A stretch of 7,680 nucleotides of DNA, from NCBI GenBank assembly GCA_002435875.1, contig DIVN01000127.1:27406-35085 (forward strand), written 5' to 3'. Both the position numbers and the translations under genes were made by a program. Below the pieces are notes generated by a model, which was not told the origin of the DNA, searched no databases, and saw only the letters and a list, made by a program, of their open reading frames with translations. Shown in pieces: positions 1 through 5,307 of this stretch. Source of the stretch: Anaerolineales bacterium UBA6131 (GTDB taxonomy: Bacteria; Chloroflexota; Anaerolineae; UBA2200). Every line of letters starts with the position of its first letter. The first letter of the stretch is position 1.

Positions 1-1154
1 GCATTGATCTGGGTTGAGATCGCAAGATATTGCCGCTGCAGGCTCCCGCATAGCAGTACCAACAACACCAAACCCAACAGGATCAGGGTCCTTGAGTTCA
101 AGCCTGGTAGCTCGCGCTGCTGCACCCATTTGGCCAGGTCGACAAGCAGCGCCGCTCCTAGCAAGCATAGCGGAGGCACTGCCTGCACAAAATACTGCGG
201 ATAGTATGAAGAGTTCACCATTACAAGAAACATTATCCAGCCGACCCATGCCAGGATCAACAACCAGTCCTGGCGCAATCGCTTTGCACCCACCCCCAGC
301 ACCACCCCAATCAGCCCGAGGCCACCCAGCCGCACAGTCGACCACGATCGGGCGTCACCCCATATCGAGAGAATTCTGGCCAGGCGATTGGTCAAGCCGT
401 CCGCCGGCCTCAGCAACTGGAAGAAATAGACTTGCTTCACAAAGTCATCCGCGCAACACCACAGAAACGGAGCGCTGAGTACGAACCAGGTCACTAAGAA
501 ACCGATGCACAGCCATGCCAGGTCATACCACTTGCCTTCTAGAACGGAGACCGTCCCGAGCGCAAGAATCACGACCATCCCTGGGGTCTTGGCCAACGCC
601 GCCAGTCCGGCTAAAGCGCCGCATACCACAAGACTCCATCGTCTAGTGCGATTGTCATCCGCACGTTGTCTTACGCCAAGGTAGGCCAGCATGGCTAAGC
701 ATGAGAACAGGTTGAGTGAGGGCTCCAACATGGCCAAGCGGTCGATGCTAATCACCATGCCATCGACGGCCAAGAGGAGCGCTGCCAGTAAACCGGTCGA
801 ACGGCTGCAGAGTTTCTTGCCAATCAAGTAGAGCACAGCCACAGTGAGGACGCCATACGCAGCGGAGGCGTATCGTGTCCACATCAGGCCCATGCCACTA
901 CCCCACGGCACGTACACCAGGCGCAGAACCGCAGCAAGCAGGTATATCCCCAGGGGTGGCAAGGTCGCGAAAAAGTCGCGATAGGGCATGAAACCCTGTA
1001 TCCACAGCTGGGCGGTTGTGTTCCAGACACCCTCGTCATAGTCTTGCAGGGCCAGAAGTCCAGTCGCCACTGGCCAGAGGCGATAGAGGCGCACATACGC
1101 CGCCAGGAGCAGGATCAGCAGCAGTCCAAGTCTGACTGACCAACGCCGTGACAT
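1..1154 (-). CDS. GT39/PMT-like membrane glycosyltransferase, N-terminal part (partial, runs off left edge)
   Basis: This reading frame is open without a stop from about 1196 to base 1, giving 384 codons from the ATG at 1154. The first transmembrane helix (about residues 8-26) is followed by an outer loop with the acidic pair D40-E41 in QDYDEGVW, then PYRDFFATLPPLGIYLL. This is the first-loop signature of GT-C enzymes of the PMT/ArnT type, which transfer sugars from polyprenyl-phosphate donors on the outer face of the membrane. LAMLEP (140-145) and AKTPG (188-192) also fit, and many hydrophobic helices follow. The C-terminal soluble domain usual in this family would lie beyond the window. The ATG at 1154 has a weak AGGT about 4 nt upstream. 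An in-frame GTG at 1196 overlaps the preceding stop as GTGA and would add 14 residues; it is a serious alternative because it implies translational coupling. The acceptor and sugar are unknown. Confidence 0.85.
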   Translation of the reverse strand, partial: MSRRWSVRLGLLLILLLAAYVRLYRLWPVATGLLALQDYDEGVWNTTAQLWIQGFMPYRDFFATLPPLGIYLLAAVLRLVYVPWGSGMGLMWTRYASAAYGVLTVAVLYLIGKKLCSRSTGLLAALLLAVDGMVISIDRLAMLEPSLNLFSCLAMLAYLGVRQRADDNRTRRWSLVVCGALAGLAALAKTPGMVVILALGTVSVLEGKWYDLAWLCIGFLVTWFVLSAPFLWCCADDFVKQVYFFQLLRPADGLTNRLARILSIWGDARSWSTVRLGGLGLIGVVLGVGAKRLRQDWLLILAWVGWIMFLVMVNSSYYPQYFVQAVPPLCLLGAALLVDLAKWVQQRELPGLNSRTLILLGLVLLVLLCGSLQRQYLAISTQIN

Positions 1155-1192
1155 CTGACCTGTTGGGCTATCAGGGTTGACCTGCGCACCAA

Positions 1193-2239
1193 TCACGTGG
1201 GTGACCAATAATGGTTGCGATACTGTAAGTAGTACTGCACAGTACGCCTCAGGCCCTCTTCTAGGGGTACTTTGGGCTCCCATCCCAGCACGGTGCGAAT
1301 CTTTTGGTAGTCAGCGTAGTAGTGGCCAATATCGATGCGCTTCTTCTCGGGCGGAAAGGGCATCAACCGATAACGCGCCTCGCTCATACCATGCTCGCGA
1401 CACACCTGGATAAGCCTCTCAACAAACTGTAGCAGACTGACCGGCGGGGAATTGCCAAGGTTGAAGATGCCTCCGTTGGCGCCATCCCATGCCGCGGCAA
1501 GAAGAAGGGCATCGACCACATCATCGACATAGTTCATGTCGCGCACCTGCTGCCCATCACCAAAGATCTGGATTTCCTGGTTATCCATCGCCTGCCGGAT
1601 GAACCAGGCGACAAAGCCTTGCCGGTTGTGTTTCATCAACAACCGAGGACCGTATGTGTTCGTCAAACGCAGAGAAACCGCACGAATTCCGTAGACATGG
1701 TCATACAGGATGTGGTACCACTCTCCAGCCATCTTGTTTATGCCATTGACATCAACAGGTCGAAGCAAATGATTCTCATCAACTGGCAGATACGTCGGGG
1801 CGCCATAGACCTGGCGCGTGCTGGCGAAGACGACCTTGATGCCCGGATTGTTGTGGCGACAAGCCTCCAGAATCGAGAGCTGCGCACGGCAGTTGATTTC
1901 CAGGTCGGTGTAGGGATCATTCATGCTGTCGATATGGCTAACCTGGCCAGCCAAATTGAACAGATAATCTTGGCCGCGAACCAGGTAGTTCATGCCGCTG
2001 ATGTCGCGCACATCCGCGATGTTCACCCGCACCCGGCCCTTGATAGGCTCGATGTTGAAGAGGTTGCCGCCGTAATCTGGGATGAGCGAATCGACCAGCA
2101 ACACATCGGCTCCCTGCTCAACCAGTCTGATCGCCAGGTTGCTGCCGATGAATCCTAGCCCCCCAGTGATCAGAACTTTGCGGCCGGTAAAATCGCCCAC
2201 ACCTGAGGCAGTGGCCGGCGCTGAGTCACGAGCGTCCAC
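1193..2239 (-). CDS. NAD-dependent epimerase/dehydratase-like extended SDR with Asn in place of the catalytic Tyr
   Basis: This is a sugar-nucleotide-modifying enzyme of the extended short-chain dehydrogenase type, likely cytosolic. Numbering is from the GTG at 2239 (348 residues). The Rossmann motif TGGLGFIGS is at 25-33, and acidic D50 ends strand 2, favouring NAD(H). NLAGQVSHIDS and EIN match the substrate-side motifs, and STRQVYG (140-146) supplies the Ser/Thr position. YGPR and the late FGDGQQVRDMNYVDD block are typical of the GalE/RmlB/CDP-tyvelose-epimerase group. The YxxxK motif reads N165-G-I-N-K169, so Lys is kept and Tyr is lost. The GTG start has GGGGAGG 8 nt upstream and lies 2 nt past the stop of the preceding GT2. 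An upstream ATG at 2302 would add 21 residues of poor family fit inside that gene. The exact reaction cannot be assigned; a loose resemblance to CDP-paratose 2-epimerases is from memory. Confidence 0.9.
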   Translation of the reverse strand: MDARDSAPATASGVGDFTGRKVLITGGLGFIGSNLAIRLVEQGADVLLVDSLIPDYGGNLFNIEPIKGRVRVNIADVRDISGMNYLVRGQDYLFNLAGQVSHIDSMNDPYTDLEINCRAQLSILEACRHNNPGIKVVFASTRQVYGAPTYLPVDENHLLRPVDVNGINKMAGEWYHILYDHVYGIRAVSLRLTNTYGPRLLMKHNRQGFVAWFIRQAMDNQEIQIFGDGQQVRDMNYVDDVVDALLLAAAWDGANGGIFNLGNSPPVSLLQFVERLIQVCREHGMSEARYRLMPFPPEKKRIDIGHYYADYQKIRTVLGWEPKVPLEEGLRRTVQYYLQYRNHYWSPT

Positions 2240-2241
2240 CT

Positions 2242-2919
2242 TCAAGACCTCCCCAGCCTCCTCTTGAGTAGAAAGACCAGATTGCTCAGCCCATCGTGCC
2301 AAAGGTTAAGCTTGCTCTCGCCCACACGCTCGCGATAGTAGATCGGCAACTCGCGTGCCTTGATCTCGGGATGCCGGAATGCCTCCAGCTTCAACTCTTC
2401 AGAGAAGGCCATGGTATCGCTCTCGAGGCGTATCTTGCTCAGGATCGAACGACGAAAAACCCACATTCCCGACTGCGAGTCTTTCAACCGGACAAAGAAC
2501 AAGGCAAGGATGGCCCAGTTCAGCACGAGATTCCCAAGGACGCGCAGAAACGACTTGGCCTCTTCAGACTTGTGGCCAGTACGATCACAGCTGATAAAGT
2601 CCAGCTCCTCATCTACCATCACTTCCACGAGCAGTGGGATAAAGCCCCGTGGGTACGTGGCATCGCCGTCCATGGTGACGATGATGTCCCCGGTCGCAGC
2701 CGCGAAACCAGCCTTGTAGGCAGCACCGTATCCAGGCCGCGTCTCGACAACCACCTTCGCCCCCATGTCCGTCGCGACTTCGGCGGTACGGTCCGAACAA
2801 TTGTTGTCCACCACAACGACTTCGTCAACAACAGGTGGCATGTCGGCGAGTGTGACGCGGATGCCCTCCTCTTCATTGTAGCAGGGTATCACGACAGATA
2901 CCGTGTGCCCTTTGTGCAT
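2242..2919 (-). CDS. DPM1-like GT2, polyprenyl-phosphate glycosyltransferase
   Basis: This family transfers a hexose from a nucleotide sugar to polyprenyl phosphate on the cytosolic membrane face, making the lipid-linked donor that GT-C enzymes use. The 225 residues show VSVVIPCYNEEEGI (7-20), the nucleotide-binding VVVDNNCSDRT (35-45), and the metal-binding DGDATYP (84-90) that is characteristic of dolichyl-phosphate mannose/glucose synthases. QSGMWVFRR (149-157), FSEELKLEA (172-180) and YRERVGESKL (195-204) follow, all typical of the same group. No C-terminal membrane anchor is present, so this is the short soluble form; residues about 129-143 are hydrophobic and may dip into the membrane. 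The ATG has AAGGAG 6 nt upstream. The gene sits 26 nt after the radical SAM gene and 2 nt before the SDR start. Whether it uses GDP-mannose, UDP-glucose or another donor cannot be told. Confidence 0.92.
   Translation of the reverse strand: MHKGHTVSVVIPCYNEEEGIRVTLADMPPVVDEVVVVDNNCSDRTAEVATDMGAKVVVETRPGYGAAYKAGFAAATGDIIVTMDGDATYPRGFIPLLVEVMVDEELDFISCDRTGHKSEEAKSFLRVLGNLVLNWAILALFFVRLKDSQSGMWVFRRSILSKIRLESDTMAFSEELKLEAFRHPEIKARELPIYYRERVGESKLNLWHDGLSNLVFLLKRRLGRS
2248..2254 (-). promoter_or_regulatory. Shine-Dalgarno site for the SDR gene
   Basis: GGGGAGG on the minus strand ends 8 nt before the GTG at 2239. It lies within the last codons of the upstream GT2, next to that gene's TGA. The spacing supports the GTG start over the longer ATG start at 2302 and suggests that ribosomes finishing the GT2 can re-initiate here. 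Confidence 0.65.
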
Positions 2920-2925
2920 CAGTTA

Positions 2926-2931
2926 CTCCTT
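2926..2931 (-). promoter_or_regulatory. Shine-Dalgarno site for the DPM1-like GT2
   Basis: AAGGAG on the minus strand is 6 nt before the ATG at 2919, in the 26-nt gap after the radical SAM stop. It is the strongest ribosome site in the window and fixes this start. Confidence 0.75.
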
Positions 2932-2945
2932 CTTGCCACCTGTAC

Positions 2946-4115
2946 CTAGCGTTCTGTGGATATGATGACTGTTGTTGACTTGTGGCCACCAGAAAGCCTG
3001 TGCCTAAGCTCCGCATACTTCAGGACGGTCCACTCCTTCGCCACGCGTGGCAAGACCATCGGGTTAAAGAGGATATTCACCGTAAGAAAACACTCGTAGG
3101 TGCAGAAGCATTTGCCATCGCGTATCTCACGCCGGATTTCCTCTGCTTTGGGGCTATTCCAAAGCTTGCGAAAATCGTAGTCATAGTCGCGCACGTTGCC
3201 AATGACCCGGTCCACATGAAGCTCGCAGGGGAGCACCTGGCCTTCGCTGAACATCGCTCCACCCAGGCTCCCCGCGTAGCAGGGGATCTGGAACTTGCGC
3301 TCCCTGACGGTCTTGGCGATGATACGAGGACGCACGATTCGCTTGGCGTTCAGAAAATCCGAAAACGGCATCTTGTAATAGCCAGTGAGCATACGTGCCT
3401 TGTTGTCCCGCTCCAGCACCGCATGGAGCTCCTCGTACTTGGAGATGTCGACTACATCCATCGATACAGGGTCTTTGGGAGCACCTCTTTCCAACAAGGT
3501 GAAGACAGTATTGACGCCTACCTTGTGGGTCAGATAGTCATACAATTCCAGCAAGCGGTCCTGGTTGTGTTCAGATACCGTGATCTCCGCACATGTGGAG
3601 AAGTTGGGATAATGCTTCTCCAGCAGTCGGAGCTCCTGATATGTTCGTACGGCACGGTCAAAGAGCCCTGGGAAACGACGGATCTCATCATGGTCCTGAC
3701 CAATGCCATCGATTGACACATCGATGTGCAGATCAAGGCCAGGGCAAGATTCCAACATCGTGCGCGTCGTTTCCACCACGCGGCTGGTCAAGCTGCCATT
3801 TGTGGGTATACCCACGTTGGCAGCATGGTTGTTCCGGTAAAAGATCTCTACAATCTCGCCCAGGTCGCGCCGCAAGAAGGGCTCGCCACCCGTGGGAGTA
3901 AAAAACAGCATGTCATCCATGCTCGCTGAAACCCGCTCGATCTCATCGATCGTCAGCTCCTTCGCTCGCTGTGCCGGCTCGTGGGCGGAAAGAAGACAGT
4001 GCTTGCAACGCGCATTGCAAAAGTCCGTCACGAAAAAGACAAAGTAGATGGGAGAAGCCCCTCTCTTGTAGAGGACACGGGTACCATACTTGAGATATCT
4101 CTTGTAATTCAACAC
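2946..4115 (-). CDS. Radical SAM protein with SPASM-like C-terminal cysteine domain
   Basis: This is a 389-residue iron-sulfur enzyme that should cleave S-adenosylmethionine to start radical chemistry in the cytosol. The canonical cluster motif is C33-x3-C37-x2-C40 (CNARCKHC), followed by the SAM-binding GGEP at 76-79. PTNGS (104-108) and DVSIDG (132-137) are typical barrel motifs. C-terminal cysteines at 279, 297, 336, 338 and 342 (PCYAGS, LPCELH, GKCFCTYEC) form a SPASM/twitch-like set for one or more auxiliary Fe-S clusters. IGN and LWN between them also fit SPASM proteins. Such domains occur in RiPP maturases, sulfatase-activating enzymes, and enzymes acting on sugars or lipids; the substrate here is unknown. 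The start is GTG with GGAGG only 3 nt upstream; TTG one codon later has 6-nt spacing and may be the true start. It is embedded between two GT2 genes with 12- and 26-nt gaps, so a role in the same glycan pathway is inferred. Confidence 0.93.
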   Translation of the reverse strand: MLNYKRYLKYGTRVLYKRGASPIYFVFFVTDFCNARCKHCLLSAHEPAQRAKELTIDEIERVSASMDDMLFFTPTGGEPFLRRDLGEIVEIFYRNNHAANVGIPTNGSLTSRVVETTRTMLESCPGLDLHIDVSIDGIGQDHDEIRRFPGLFDRAVRTYQELRLLEKHYPNFSTCAEITVSEHNQDRLLELYDYLTHKVGVNTVFTLLERGAPKDPVSMDVVDISKYEELHAVLERDNKARMLTGYYKMPFSDFLNAKRIVRPRIIAKTVRERKFQIPCYAGSLGGAMFSEGQVLPCELHVDRVIGNVRDYDYDFRKLWNSPKAEEIRREIRDGKCFCTYECFLTVNILFNPMVLPRVAKEWTVLKYAELRHRLSGGHKSTTVIISTER

Positions 4116-4118
4116 TAG

Positions 4119-4123
4119 CCTCC
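4119..4123 (-). promoter_or_regulatory. Shine-Dalgarno site for the radical SAM gene
   Basis: GGAGG on the minus strand lies in the 12-nt gap after the anchored GT2 stop. It is 3 nt from the GTG at 4115 and 6 nt from the adjacent TTG at 4112, so the TTG has the more usual spacing. The protein differs by only one residue. Confidence 0.55.
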
Positions 4124-4127
4124 AGAC

Positions 4128-5183
4128 TCAGTATCCCCGCCCAGCGAGGAAATCGAGCACTGCCCACAGGACCCCCAAGCCAGACACCCAAAGGTCGAGG
4201 GGCAGGAATAGACAGGATTGCACCAAGAAGAAAAGGCCCCTTGCTTCATATAAAGTACTAAGAAATGCCCAGTTGAGCACCAGAATCATTCCATAGACTG
4301 ACACGAGAGCCGCCAGCCATGGCCCCAAACCCCTGGCTATGGAAAGCAAGGCCAGTACAGGAAGCAACCAGGCCAGAGGAACTGATAGTATGAATGACCA
4401 GGGCACAGACGTATAGTACTTGTGGCTGACACTCCCCCGCTTGGCCTGCGCGGCTTTCCGCAGCCACGTCTTGGCCAGGCCGAAAGAGCGCTTCAGATCC
4501 GTCTTTAACAACTCGGCGAACTCGTAGTGCTTGAGATGTTCGACGGCCAGCCGACGCTCTAGCAGAACACGATCACCGGCGGTCAGCAGCCTTTGACCGA
4601 ATTCTACATCCTCGGTTATGCTCGCACCCTTGTAGTGAGCATCGAAACCGCCATGCTTCCAGAAGACAACTTGGCGTATGGCAGCTATGCTTGTGAAGAA
4701 CAAGCCCACTCCACGGCCCGCAACCGGACGGTCTCCCAACCGGGCATAGGTGTGGTACATCCACAGGTTCTTGAACTGACTGGCAAAATTGGTGTAGCGC
4801 AATTTGGAACCCAAAAGCCCCACAACGCCTGCTATAGACGGGTCTCTGAAGTTCTCCTCTAGCAGCCGCAGCGCATCTGCCGGCAACAGAACGTCCGCAT
4901 CGGTAAAGACGATAACCTCGCCCTGAGCCAGCCTGGCGCCCTCATTCCTTGCCTGTGCGGCACCCCTATTCGAGGGCGAGCGCACCACGCGGCAAGGAAA
5001 AGAGGAAGCGATCGCAGCAGTGTTGTCGGTCGATGCATCATCGACGACAATCACCTCGAAATCCTGATAGTCGAGGTGACCTACCGCCCGCAAGCAATCC
5101 TCAAGCGTCTCGGCAGCATTATACGCGGGGATAATGACGGAAATCACCGGCGCATCTCGGGTCAATCGCATTCCCTCGTTCAC
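4128..5183 (-). CDS. Membrane-anchored GT2 family glycosyltransferase
   Basis: This is a GT-A fold transferase with its catalytic domain in the cytosol and a C-terminal membrane region. The 351 residues show VISVIIPAYNAAETL (13-27), VVDDASTDNT (46-55), NRGAAQARNEG (72-82), the metal-binding DAD at 95-97 in FTDADVLLP, and the acceptor-side TED at 190-192 in ITEDVEFGQRL. Hydrophobic spans at about 260-283, 286-308 and 316-346 form the anchor. It probably adds a sugar from a nucleotide donor to a lipid-linked or glycan acceptor. It appears to be the first gene of the operon running to the left edge. The start is uncertain. GTG at 5183 gives the longest protein but lacks a Shine-Dalgarno; ATG at 5171 has GAGGG too close; TTG at 5165 has GAGGG 7 nt upstream. 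A hairpin ends 5 nt before the GTG and may influence initiation. The substrate cannot be inferred. Confidence 0.92.
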   Translation of the reverse strand: MNEGMRLTRDAPVISVIIPAYNAAETLEDCLRAVGHLDYQDFEVIVVDDASTDNTAAIASSFPCRVVRSPSNRGAAQARNEGARLAQGEVIVFTDADVLLPADALRLLEENFRDPSIAGVVGLLGSKLRYTNFASQFKNLWMYHTYARLGDRPVAGRGVGLFFTSIAAIRQVVFWKHGGFDAHYKGASITEDVEFGQRLLTAGDRVLLERRLAVEHLKHYEFAELLKTDLKRSFGLAKTWLRKAAQAKRGSVSHKYYTSVPWSFILSVPLAWLLPVLALLSIARGLGPWLAALVSVYGMILVLNWAFLSTLYEARGLFFLVQSCLFLPLDLWVSGLGVLWAVLDFLAGRGY

Positions 5184-5188
5184 TAGCA

Positions 5189-5218
5189 GCGAGTAGTAAG
5201 CTCACGCTCACTACTCGC
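5189..5218 (-). promoter_or_regulatory. 13-bp hairpin with GTGA tetraloop in the leader of the anchored GT2
   Basis: Read on the minus strand, the left arm GCGAGTAGTGAGC and right arm GCTTACTACTCGC pair over 13 bp with one G-T wobble, around a GTGA loop of the stable GNRA class. No T-run follows on either strand, so it is not a standard intrinsic terminator. It sits between a -10-like hexamer and the GTG at 5183. The likely roles, by inference, are protecting the 5' end of the mRNA or modulating translation of the first operon gene. The structure is seen directly; the function is not. Confidence 0.6.
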
Positions 5219-5230
5219 CACCGCTCGGAC

Positions 5231-5236
5231 ATTATA
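5231..5236 (-). promoter_or_regulatory. Candidate -10 promoter element (TATAAT)
   Basis: A perfect TATAAT on the minus strand lies in the only sizeable gap of the window, 124 bp between the GT39-like gene and the anchored GT2. No convincing TTGACA-like -35 is found 16-19 bp upstream, where the bases read about ATCGGG, and no extended TGn is present. If used, transcription would start near 5224-5225 and the mRNA would begin about 6 nt before the hairpin at 5218-5189. That would give a leader of roughly 42 nt and make 5183 leftwards a separate transcription unit. Confidence 0.4.
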
Positions 5237-5307
5237 CACCGCTTGTATGAAATCCCGATATACGGTCGGCAAGACGAAATGAATCTTCCTTCATGCCTAG
5301 TCGCAGG

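Noticed and set aside
14..478. Plus-strand open frame of 154 codons near the left edge
   Set aside because: It is Pro/Ser/Arg-rich with no motif, and the opposite strand carries a continuous GT-C membrane protein through the same stretch.
1619..2158. Plus-strand open frame of 179 codons opposite the SDR gene
   Set aside because: It lies wholly antisense to a gene with clear SDR motifs, has no recognisable domain, and is explained by codon bias of the real gene.
2240..2302. Longer SDR start at the ATG at 2302
   Set aside because: The extra 21 residues overlap the end of the GT2 and precede a start with a strong GGGGAGG at 8 nt. The ATG itself lacks a ribosome site.
2296..2949. Plus-strand open frame of 217 codons opposite the DPM1-like GT2
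   Set aside because: The minus-strand frame shows the full set of DPM1-type motifs and a good ribosome site. The plus-strand product looks like no protein family.
2982..3716. Plus-strand open frame of 244 codons opposite the radical SAM gene
   Set aside because: It is antisense to a gene with intact CxxxCxxC and SPASM-like motifs, has no domain of its own, and no promoter or ribosome site stands out.
5279..5294. Possible terminator after the complete GT39-like gene (ATGAA/TTCAT stem)
   Set aside because: The stem is only 5 AT-rich base pairs and no clean T-run follows, so it is not convincing as an intrinsic terminator.
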